Origin: Dysgonamonadaceae bacterium
GTDB taxonomy: Bacteria; Bacteroidota; Bacteroidia; Bacteroidales; Azobacteroidaceae
Length of the DNA: 5,106 nucleotides
Assembly: GCA_031258895.1 (NCBI GenBank)
Contig: JAIRMF010000137.1
Span: 1 to 5,106, forward strand
Direction: 5' to 3'
Shown here: piece by piece, positions 1-5,106 of the stretch
Layout of the letters: each line of letters starts with the position of its first letter
Position numbering within the stretch: position 1 is the first letter of the stretch
Notes under the pieces: model-generated
Database searches by the model: none
Seen by the model: the letters and a program-made list of their open reading frames with translations, nothing else
Told to the model about the DNA's origin: nothing
Translations under genes and position numbers: made by a program

Positions 1-777
1 GAATATTTCCCGTTCTTCGAAGGTCTCAAATTCGGCGATTTCCGATTCGATCTTTGCGGCAACAACCAACAGATCGGAGTTTTCTTCACGGATTGTTTCC
101 CTCACCTGTTCCACGCAAGCGTTGCCTACGGCGGCGGATGCTTCGTCTACGTTGCAGACGTACAATACAGGTTTCGAGGTGAGGAGGAATAAGTCTCGTA
201 CAAAATGTTCTTCGTCTTTTGTATCGAATTGCACTCTTCGTGCAGGTTTGCCCTGTTCAAGCGTTTCTTTTAGTTTTAATAGCGCTTCGAGCGACAGTTT
301 TGCCTGTTTGTCACCGCCGGTTTGCGCCTGTTTCTGAACCTTAGCAATTCGCGATTCAACGGTTTCGAGGTCTTTCAATTGCAGTTCACAGTCGATGATT
401 TCTTTGTCACGCACAGGGTTTACCGAGCCGTCAACATGGGTGATATTTTCGTCGTGGAAACAGCGTAAAACGTGTATTATCGCATCCGTTTCCCGAATGT
501 TGGCGAGGAATTTATTGCCCAGACCTTCGCCTTGGCTTGCTCCTTTCACCAGACCTGCAATATCAACTATCTCTACCGTTGTAGGGACAATTTTTTGCGG
601 ATGCACGAGTTCTGCGAGTTTGTTCAGACGTTCGTCCGGAACGGTTATCACTCCGACACTTGGTTCGATTGTACAGAAAGGGAAATTTGCTACTTGCGCT
701 TTCGCGTTTGAGAGACAGTTAAAGAGAGTTGACTTACCTACATTCGGCAGTCCTACTATACCGCACCTTAAAGCCAT
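1..777 (-). CDS. ychF: YchF/Ola1-family ribosome-binding ATPase (3' end cut by window)
   Basis: YchF is a universally conserved TRAFAC-class P-loop NTPase of the Obg subfamily that binds ribosomes and generally prefers ATP to GTP; in E. coli it is linked to oxidative-stress responses. The minus strand reads without a stop from ATG (777-775) to the window edge, 259 codons against about 363-367 in the family, so about 105 C-terminal residues, including most of the TGS domain, lie outside. Visible motifs: N-terminal MALKCGIVGLPNVGKST with the Walker A/G1 loop GLPNVGKS at residues 9-16, NFPFCTIEP at 31-39 (switch I region), DIAGLVKGASQGEGLGN at 72-88 (G3/switch II; a hydrophobic residue replaces the catalytic Gln, as is usual in this family), a charged helical/coiled-coil insertion at about 122-190, and NVDE at 209-212 in place of the usual NKxD, which fits the relaxed nucleotide specificity of YchF. 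The start is fixed by family alignment. The gene is divergent from aldA. Confidence 0.96.
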   Translation of the reverse strand, partial: MALRCGIVGLPNVGKSTLFNCLSNAKAQVANFPFCTIEPSVGVITVPDERLNKLAELVHPQKIVPTTVEIVDIAGLVKGASQGEGLGNKFLANIRETDAIIHVLRCFHDENITHVDGSVNPVRDKEIIDCELQLKDLETVESRIAKVQKQAQTGGDKQAKLSLEALLKLKETLEQGKPARRVQFDTKDEEHFVRDLFLLTSKPVLYVCNVDEASAAVGNACVEQVRETIREENSDLLVVAAKIESEIAEFETFEEREIF

Positions 778-812
778 TTGGATTTTATTCCTTTGATTTG
801 ATTAATACGGCA

Positions 813-820
813 CAAAATTA
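813..820 (-). promoter_or_regulatory. Candidate Bacteroidota -7 element for ychF
   Basis: Read on the minus strand, 820-813 is TAATTTTG, matching the Bacteroidota TANNTTTG -7 consensus, 35 bases upstream of the ychF start codon. No convincing TTTG -33 partner lies at the expected distance (about 840-845 is A/T-rich without it), so this is a half-match. Confidence 0.4.
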
Positions 821-842
821 CAATATTTTTCCGGTGGAAGTA

Positions 843-862
843 ATAAAAAACCTGTTTTTTAT
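843..862. repeat. A/T inverted repeat in the ychF-aldA divergent region
   Basis: An 8-bp perfect A/T stem (ATAAAAAA pairing with TTTTTTAT) surrounds a CCTG loop, roughly midway between the two divergent promoters. It could be a bidirectional terminator-like hairpin, a protein-binding palindrome, or chance in AT-rich DNA. There is no GC stem, so it should be weak as a terminator. Confidence 0.35.
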
Positions 863-880
863 ATTGAAAGTATATCCGTA

Positions 881-913
881 TTTGTTGTTCTGGGTTTTTT
901 TTGACTAAATTTG
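881..913 (+). promoter_or_regulatory. Bacteroidota-type promoter for aldA
   Basis: TTTG at 881-884 (-33 element), a 21-base spacer, and TAAATTTG at 906-913 (-7 element, exact fit to TANNTTTG, followed by C). Transcription would start around 918-921, giving a leader of about 30 bases before the ATG at 951. The leader is A-rich (TATAAAAACAC) with no Shine-Dalgarno match, which is usual in this phylum. Confidence 0.7.
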
Positions 914-950
914 CATCCGAAGACAGTTGAAATTATAAAAACACAACATC

Positions 951-2381
951 ATGAAAACCTATCAGCAATTTATCAACGGCAGACTCGTTGATTCTCATTC
1001 CAAAGAATGGATTGAAGTTGAAAATCCGTTCACAGGTGAAATTATAGCGCTTGCCCCGAAGGGCGACGCTGATGACGCTAACGAGGCTCTGGAAGCGGCA
1101 AGCAAGTCACAAACCTCTTGGGCTGCTCGCGCATCGTCGGAGCGTGCAAACTACCTTCGCCGGATGGCCGAGCTTATTCGCGCCAATCGCACGGAGCTTG
1201 CCGAAATCCTGGCGCAGGAACAGGCAAAGGTTATCGGTCTGGCGCAGGTGGAGATTGACTTCACTGCGGACTATTTCGACTATTATGCCGGCTGGGCGCG
1301 TATTTACGAAGGCGAAATTATCAATTCCGACCGTACGGACGAAAACATGCTGCTTTTCCGCAAGCCGATCGGTGTTGTGGTTGGCATTTGTCCGTGGAAC
1401 TTCCCGTTTTTTGTTATGGCTCGCAAGGTTGCTCCGGCGCTTCTGACGGGTTGTTCTATTGTTCTCAAGCCCAGCAGCAATACGCCTGTCACTACATTCA
1501 GATTTGCGGAGCTTGTAGCCTCGCTCGGCCTTCCGAAGGGCGTACTTAATTTTGTTTCCGGCAGCGGAAAGATACTCGGGAATACGCTTGTACGCAGTAA
1601 CCTTACCGATATGGTTACTCTTACCGGCAGTGTGGAGGCAGGGCAAGAAATTATCGCCGCATCGGCTGAGAATATCACTAAGGTTTCGCTTGAGCTTGGC
1701 GGAAAGGCTCCTGCAATAGTTTTTGCCGACGCCGATATTGATATTGCGGTGAAGGGAATTCTTGATTCGCGCGTAATTTTCAGCGGACAGGTGTGTAACT
1801 GTGCGGAGAGGGCTTATGTTCACAGGAGTGTTTTCGACAGATTCATTGACAAGTTTGTTGCGGCGATGCGGGCTGTCAAGTACGGTGATCCGTTCGACAA
1901 GACGGCTGTTTACAGTTCGCAGATCGACAAGTCTCAACAGACCAAGATTGACGAGATGGTTATCCGTGCAGTAGATGCGGGCGCACAGGTATTGACCGGC
2001 GGCAGGAAGGCCGACACGGGAAGCGGTTATTTCTACGAACCGACGGTGTTGGTTGGCGCTCGTCAGGATTCGGAGATTGTTCAGAAGGAGGTATTCGGCC
2101 CTGTTATTCCCGTTTTGCCTTTTGATGATTACGATGAGGTTATCGGGCTTGCCAACGACTGTGAATACGGTTTGACGTCTTCTATTTTCACAACCAACAT
2201 CAACACCGTGATGTGGGCTATCAAGGATTTGAAGTTCGGCGAAACATACGTAAACAGGGAGAATTTCGAGGGTATGCAGGGCTTCCATGCGGGCTGGCGC
2301 AAGTCGGGCATTGGAGGTGCGGACGGCAAGCACGGGCTGATGGAATATTTGCAGACGCAGGTAGCGTATATTCGGTTTTGA
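951..2381 (+). CDS. aldA: Lactaldehyde/glycolaldehyde dehydrogenase, AldA type
   Basis: A cytosolic NAD-dependent aldehyde dehydrogenase. AldA of E. coli oxidises L-lactaldehyde (from fucose and rhamnose breakdown) to L-lactate and also glycolaldehyde to glycolate. The 476-residue protein is complete (E. coli AldA is 479) and matches it end to end: FTADYFDYYAGWARIYEGE at 104-122, PWNFPFF at 148-154 with the oxyanion Asn150, VLKPS at 171-175 (cofactor-binding Lys173), TGSVEAGQ at 225-232 (Rossmann loop), LELGGKAPA at 247-255 with general base Glu248, and SGQVCNCAER at 278-287 with catalytic Cys282, aligning with E. coli Glu251 and Cys285. The C-terminal blocks GETYVNRENFEGMQGFHAGW and KSGIGGADGKHGL are hallmarks of AldA rather than of generic betaine- or succinate-semialdehyde enzymes. 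The ATG at 951 fits the family N-terminus. It has its own promoter, and no fucose or rhamnose genes are visible nearby. Substrate preference is inferred from the family. Confidence 0.93.
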   Translation: MKTYQQFINGRLVDSHSKEWIEVENPFTGEIIALAPKGDADDANEALEAASKSQTSWAARASSERANYLRRMAELIRANRTELAEILAQEQAKVIGLAQVEIDFTADYFDYYAGWARIYEGEIINSDRTDENMLLFRKPIGVVVGICPWNFPFFVMARKVAPALLTGCSIVLKPSSNTPVTTFRFAELVASLGLPKGVLNFVSGSGKILGNTLVRSNLTDMVTLTGSVEAGQEIIAASAENITKVSLELGGKAPAIVFADADIDIAVKGILDSRVIFSGQVCNCAERAYVHRSVFDRFIDKFVAAMRAVKYGDPFDKTAVYSSQIDKSQQTKIDEMVIRAVDAGAQVLTGGRKADTGSGYFYEPTVLVGARQDSEIVQKEVFGPVIPVLPFDDYDEVIGLANDCEYGLTSSIFTTNINTVMWAIKDLKFGETYVNRENFEGMQGFHAGWRKSGIGGADGKHGLMEYLQTQVAYIRF

Positions 2382-2404
2382 ACGACGGGGGGATTTTAAC
2401 TTTG
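2377..2404 (+). promoter_or_regulatory. Candidate promoter for trpEG
   Basis: TAACTTTG at 2397-2404 is a perfect TANNTTTG -7 element. The nearest TTTG (2377-2380, overlapping the aldA stop codon) is only 16 bases upstream, shorter than the usual 19-21; TTCG at 2371-2374 is an alternative imperfect partner at 22 bases. Predicted transcription start is about 2410, giving a leader of about 50 bases to the ATG at 2464. That leader contains no TGG codons, so a classical Trp leader peptide is not present. Confidence 0.5.
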
Positions 2405-2406
2405 CG

Positions 2407-2435
2407 AAGGTCTGTTGAGGTTTGAGACAGGCCTT
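2407..2435 (+). terminator. Probable intrinsic terminator of aldA
   Basis: AAGGTCTGT (2407-2415) pairs with ACAGGCCTT (2427-2435) through nine positions including one T-G wobble, with an 11-base loop, and runs into TTTT (2434-2437). It lies 25 bases past the aldA stop. The U tract is short, so efficiency may be moderate. It overlaps the predicted trpE transcription start. Confidence 0.5.
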
Positions 2436-2463
2436 TTCGATATAATTGATTGAATTGAAGGGA

Positions 2464-3879
2464 ATGAAGATTACAACATCAAGCAAGACGGTGCTTGCCG
2501 ACGTGCATACGCCTGTGAGCATTTATTTGAAGGTTAAGGATGTATTTTCCGAGTCTGCTCTTTTGGAGAGTTCGGATTATCATGGGAACGAGAATTCTTT
2601 TTCTTTTATCGGACTCAACCCGCTTGCCCGTTTTGAGGTGCATAACGGCGTTGTCCGCACGTGCATTATGAGGGAAGACGGGGAGGGCGAAACGATTGAG
2701 ACTCCTGTTTGCGCCTCGGCGACGGTGATGGACCAGATGAACGGTTTTATCAAGTCGTTTGAGATTGTTAAGGATTCCAACGCGACTGATATTAACGGTC
2801 TTTTGGGTTATACGTCGTACGATGCTGTGCGTTATTTTGAGGATGTGGATATCGGCAAGTCTCCTTCTGTTGTGGGTGATTTACCGGAGATGATTTATAT
2901 TTTCTATCGGTATATTATAGTTGTGAACAATTTCAGGAACGAGATGACTGTTGTCGAGAATTTGCCGTTGGGGGAGGAGAGTCGTATAGATGAGGTTTTG
3001 ACGATGCTCAACAACCGGAATTACGCTTCTTACAATTTTCATGTCAGGGGGGAGGAGACTTCTACCATTACCGACGAACAATACAGGGCGATGGTGGACA
3101 GGGGTATCGGTCATTGTAAGCGTGGCGATGTTTTTCAGATAGTGTTGTCGCGTTGTTTTTCTCATCCGTTTTCGGGGGATGATTTCAAGGTTTACCGTGC
3201 GTTGCGGTCTATCAATCCTTCTCCGTATTTATTTTATTTTGATTTTGGGTCGTTTCGTATTTTCGGGTCGAGTCCGGAGACTCACTGTCGCATATCGAGG
3301 GGTCGGGCGTATATTGATCCTATTGCGGGCACTTTTCGCAGGACGGGAGATGATGAGAAGGATAAGGAGCTTGCGCAGGCTTTGTTGCGTGATCCGAAGG
3401 AGAATGCGGAGCATGTCATGTTGGTTGATCTTGCGCGCAATGATTTGAGTCGTAATGCACGGGGTGTTCATGTGGATTTTTACAGGGAGGTTCAGTTTTA
3501 TTCTCATGTGATTCATCTTATATCGAGGGTTTCGGGCGATGTTGGGGCAGACTGCAACACGATAAAGGTTTACGCCGATACTTTTCCTGCGGGAACGCTT
3601 TCGGGCGCTCCGAAGGTCAGGGCGATGGAGCTTATTGGGGAGATTGAGCCTCATGGTCGTGGGGTTTACGGGGGTTGCATGGGTTATATCGGTTTGAATG
3701 GCGATTTGAACCAGGCGATTACTATTCGTTCTTTTGTCAGTCGTAATAATGTGTTGTATTATCAGGCTGGAGCGGGTATTGTTTCGCGTTCCGACAGGGA
3801 TTTGGAGCTTCAGGAGGTTAATCTCAAGTTGGGGGCGCTTAAGAAGGCTCTTTTTGAGGCTGAACGGATTATCAATTAG
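2464..3879 (+). CDS. trpE: Anthranilate synthase component I (TrpE)
   Basis: Catalyses chorismate to anthranilate using ammonia supplied by TrpG, the first committed step of tryptophan synthesis, in the cytosol. From the ATG at 2464 the protein has 471 residues, the normal size. An in-frame TTG at 2446 would add six residues, but the N-terminus MKITTSSKTVLADVHTPVS from 2464 fits the family better. Motifs: LLESSD at 33-38 and NPSPYLF at 251-257, the two segments that form the tryptophan feedback-inhibition pocket; PIAGT at 286-290, where Ala is typical of anthranilate synthase while aminodeoxychorismate synthase (PabB) has Lys; HVMLVDLARND at 317-327; FPAGTLSGAPK at 374-384; GCMGYIG at 404-410; AGAGIV at 435-440; and ELQEV near 448-452 with a metal-binding Glu. 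The intact pocket predicts that the enzyme is Trp-inhibited. trpG follows after 3 bases. The coding strand becomes markedly G+T-rich toward the 3' end. Confidence 0.96.
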   Translation: MKITTSSKTVLADVHTPVSIYLKVKDVFSESALLESSDYHGNENSFSFIGLNPLARFEVHNGVVRTCIMREDGEGETIETPVCASATVMDQMNGFIKSFEIVKDSNATDINGLLGYTSYDAVRYFEDVDIGKSPSVVGDLPEMIYIFYRYIIVVNNFRNEMTVVENLPLGEESRIDEVLTMLNNRNYASYNFHVRGEETSTITDEQYRAMVDRGIGHCKRGDVFQIVLSRCFSHPFSGDDFKVYRALRSINPSPYLFYFDFGSFRIFGSSPETHCRISRGRAYIDPIAGTFRRTGDDEKDKELAQALLRDPKENAEHVMLVDLARNDLSRNARGVHVDFYREVQFYSHVIHLISRVSGDVGADCNTIKVYADTFPAGTLSGAPKVRAMELIGEIEPHGRGVYGGCMGYIGLNGDLNQAITIRSFVSRNNVLYYQAGAGIVSRSDRDLELQEVNLKLGALKKALFEAERIIN

Positions 3880-3882
3880 GTT

Positions 3883-4449
3883 ATGAGGGTTTTGATTTTC
3901 GACAATTACGATTCTTTCACGTACAATCTTTTGCATCTTGTTCGCGAGCTTGGTTATGTTGATGTTGAGGTACGTCGTAACGACAGGATTTTGCTTGACG
4001 AGGTTGTTGGGTTTGACAAGATTATTCTTTCTCCCGGTCCTGGTATTCCTTCGGAGGCTGGTTTGCTGTTGCCATTGATAAGGCGTTTTGCGGGTTTGAA
4101 GAGTATTTTTGGCGTTTGTTTGGGTCATCAGGCTATTGCGGAGAGTTTTGGCGGCAGTTTGGTCAATTTGACGGATGTTTATCATGGCGTATCGACGCCG
4201 GTACATTTTTTTGGCGGTCATTATATTTTTGACGGTTTACCGTCTACGGTCAGTGTTGGTCGTTATCATTCATGGATTGTTTCCCGTCGGGGTTTTCCTG
4301 TTGATTTGGAGGTTACGGCGGAGTCTGGGGAGGGAGATGTTATGGCGTTGCGTCACCGGCGGTTTGACGTTAGTGGCGTTCAGTTTCATCCGGAGTCGGT
4401 ATTGACGCCGGACGGCAGGCAGATAATGTTGAATTTTTTGAGGCATTGA
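3883..4449 (+). CDS. trpG: Anthranilate synthase component II, glutamine amidotransferase (TrpG)
   Basis: A class I glutamine amidotransferase that hydrolyses glutamine and channels ammonia to TrpE. It is complete, 188 residues, the usual size for a stand-alone TrpG (no fusion to TrpD). N-terminal FDNYDSFTYNLLH at 6-18 and LSPGPGIPSEAG at 49-60 (oxyanion region) are typical. The nucleophile elbow GVCLGHQ at 77-83 holds Cys79, and VQFHPES at 166-172 supplies His169 and Glu171, so the catalytic triad is intact. HGVST at 101-105 is the family's HGK/HGxxS contact loop, with a Val where Lys is common. The start lies 3 bases after the trpE stop, indicating co-transcription and probable translational coupling. 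The same fold serves PabA, and a dual TrpG/PabA role cannot be excluded from sequence. The pairing with trpE supports the Trp assignment. Confidence 0.94.
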   Translation: MRVLIFDNYDSFTYNLLHLVRELGYVDVEVRRNDRILLDEVVGFDKIILSPGPGIPSEAGLLLPLIRRFAGLKSIFGVCLGHQAIAESFGGSLVNLTDVYHGVSTPVHFFGGHYIFDGLPSTVSVGRYHSWIVSRRGFPVDLEVTAESGEGDVMALRHRRFDVSGVQFHPESVLTPDGRQIMLNFLRH

Positions 4450-4488
4450 CGTGGCGTTTTGCATTGTGATAAATATTTTTTTGATTTA

Positions 4489-4520
4489 TTTGGTGGTTTA
4501 AAAAATAACACGTACCTTTG
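4489..4520 (+). promoter_or_regulatory. Strong Bacteroidota promoter before the repeat leader
   Basis: TTTG at 4489-4492, a 20-base spacer, then TACCTTTG at 4513-4520 followed by CA: the best promoter match in the window. Predicted start of transcription is about 4526-4529. It reads toward the repeats and the gene at 5058. I see no other TANNTTTG element between here and that gene. Confidence 0.7.
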
Positions 4521-4528
4521 CAACCGAT

Positions 4529-4660
<132 letters not shown>

Positions 4661-4670
4661 ACCTTTTAAA

Positions 4671-4711
4671 GCCGCGTGCGTGCACGTACGCGCGAGCGGC
4701 GACAATTTTTT
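4671..4711 (+). terminator. GC-rich hairpin plus T6, terminator- or attenuator-like
   Basis: GCCGC at 4671-4675 pairs with GCGGC at 4696-4700. After one G/A mismatch, six further pairs (two of them G-T wobbles) close on a CACGTA loop. Five bases later comes TTTTTT (4706-4711). This looks like an intrinsic terminator, though the gap before the T run is longer than ideal. It lies about 145 bases after the promoter and about 350 before the next gene, so it would terminate or attenuate the leader transcript. The segment 4674-4694 is also 21 bases of strictly alternating purine-pyrimidine. Confidence 0.4.
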
Positions 4712-4760
4712 CCAAAAAGCCTTCAACTCGCCTGACGGGGCTGTCAGAGCGTGTTTCGAG

Positions 4761-4997
4761 GGCAACACTTTACGCTTCGGGGGCGTCCCTGCACGACTTC
4801 AGGGAAGCCCTGCACGATTCCAGGGCGACACTTCACACGTCCAGGGCGACACTTCGCACGTCCAGGGCAACACTTCACGCGTCCAGGGCAACACTTCGCG
4901 CGTCCAGGGCGACACTTCGCACGTCCAGGGCAACACTTCACACGTCCAGGGCAACACTTCACACGTCCAGGGCAACACTTCACACGTCCAGGGCAAC
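4761..4997 (+). repeat. 21-bp tandem minisatellite, 8 clean and 3 degenerate copies
   Basis: Starting each unit at GGC, degenerate copies occupy 4761-4781, 4782-4802 and 4803-4823, and clean copies run from 4824 to 4991 (eight units), with six bases of a further unit to 4997. The clean unit is GGCRACACTTCRCRCGTCCAG, differing only at three A/G positions (4, 12 and 14). The last three units are identical, which suggests recent expansion at the right end, while the left end has decayed. Unit length is a multiple of three and the array is open in all three forward frames and two reverse frames. One forward frame would give heptapeptides of the type GNTSHVQ/GDTSHVQ. No cysteine-pair, collagen or other known repeat-protein pattern is recognised with confidence. 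Confidence 0.95.
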
Positions 4998-5057
4998 TAT
5001 TACAGACAAAAAATCAAAAATATATGTGCATATTATTAACTACTAAAAGCTAAAGAA

Positions 5058-5106
5058 ATGGCAAAGAGTAAAGATTGGATGCCTCAAGGGCATGTGAGTT
5101 TCCACA
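5058..5106 (+). CDS. Start of an unidentified protein (cut by window edge)
   Basis: An ATG at 5058 opens a frame that stays open to the edge, 16 codons: MAKSKDWMPQGHVSFH. The upstream context (CTAAAGAA) is A-rich, as usual for Bacteroidota starts. The hydrophilic Lys/Trp N-terminus has no signal peptide. It loosely recalls the opening of some uncharacterised Bacteroidota proteins that begin MAKSxDWxP, but the fragment is too short to assign. Its only visible promoter is at 4489-4520, which would place the whole repeat region in its leader. Confidence 0.6.
   Translation, partial: MAKSKDWMPQGHVSFH

Noticed and set aside
395..796. Forward open frames over the left end (122-337, 395-796, 472-711)
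   Set aside because: They are antisense to ychF, whose minus-strand reading matches the family along its whole visible length.
2411..2463. A tryptophan leader peptide or attenuator before trpE
   Set aside because: No TGG codons and no short ORF with tandem Trp codons lie in the leader, and the only hairpin is better explained as the aldA terminator.
2446..2463. TTG at 2446 as the trpE start, adding six residues
   Set aside because: The ATG at 2464 gives the N-terminus expected from the family, and the TTG has no better ribosome-binding context.
1107..2522. A 471-codon open frame on the minus strand covering nearly all of aldA
   Set aside because: It mirrors a well-supported AldA gene, has no recognisable domain or family, and is explained by codon choice that avoids antisense stops.
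3229..4221. A 330-codon minus-strand open frame across trpE and trpG
   Set aside because: It spans two real genes with intact active-site motifs. Its Arg/Asn/Thr/Ile-rich sequence is what the complement of G+T-rich coding DNA gives.
4744..4996. Minus-strand repeat ORFs (CCPGRVK-type and PWTCEVL-type) over the minisatellite
   Set aside because: Any 21-bp array without stops gives such frames. They lack a promoter, and no known Cys-rich repeat family could be supported.
4761..4997. CRISPR array
   Set aside because: The 21-bp units are directly contiguous with no unique spacers, and no cas genes are present.
4680..5039. A stand-alone 119-residue heptad-repeat protein starting at GTG 4680
   Set aside because: The GTG lies inside the GC-rich hairpin and has no ribosome-binding context, and repeat variation does not favour this frame. 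I kept it only as a possible fused product in the frame-switch finding.

Overview
The window reads as chromosomal DNA of a Bacteroidota bacterium, probably Bacteroidales. The evidence is a repeated promoter signature (TANNTTTG at -7, with TTTG about 20 bases upstream at two of four sites), AT-rich translation starts without clear Shine-Dalgarno sequences, and housekeeping genes of the expected families. No strain or species can be named from the sequence alone.

Layout: (1) 1-777, minus strand: the N-terminal 259 codons of the ribosome-associated ATPase/GTPase YchF, running off the left edge. (2) 778-950: a divergent intergenic region with a good promoter for the rightward gene and a weaker one for ychF. 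(3) 951-2381, plus: a complete AldA-type lactaldehyde/glycolaldehyde dehydrogenase. (4) 2382-2463: a short gap where a terminator hairpin for aldA appears to overlap a perfect -7 element for the next operon. (5) 2464-3879 and 3883-4449, plus: trpE and trpG, the two subunits of anthranilate synthase, 3 bases apart, with strongly G+T-rich coding strands. No other trp gene flanks them in this window. (6) 4450-5057: a 608-base region without a confident gene. (7) 5058-5106: the first 16 codons of an unidentified protein, cut by the right edge.

Region 6 is the unusual part. In order it holds a strong Bacteroidota promoter (4489-4520), a near-leaderless 43-codon ORF (4529-4660), an (AC)21 microsatellite inside that ORF, a TATATATA tract, a 30-base GC-rich inverted repeat followed by six Ts (terminator-like), and a 21-bp minisatellite (8 clean plus 3 degenerate copies) that is open in all three forward frames. 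Because the AC unit is 2 bp, copy number modulo 3 sets the downstream frame. The present 21 copies give an early stop just before the hairpin. Either other class would read on through the hairpin and the minisatellite for about 170 codons. I propose, as inference only, that this is a phase-variable leader controlling the gene at 5058. A non-coding expanded repeat is the main alternative.

The metabolic genes do not form an obvious single pathway. YchF is a translation/stress factor, AldA oxidises lactaldehyde from fucose or rhamnose breakdown (or glycolaldehyde), and TrpE/TrpG make anthranilate from chorismate and glutamine.
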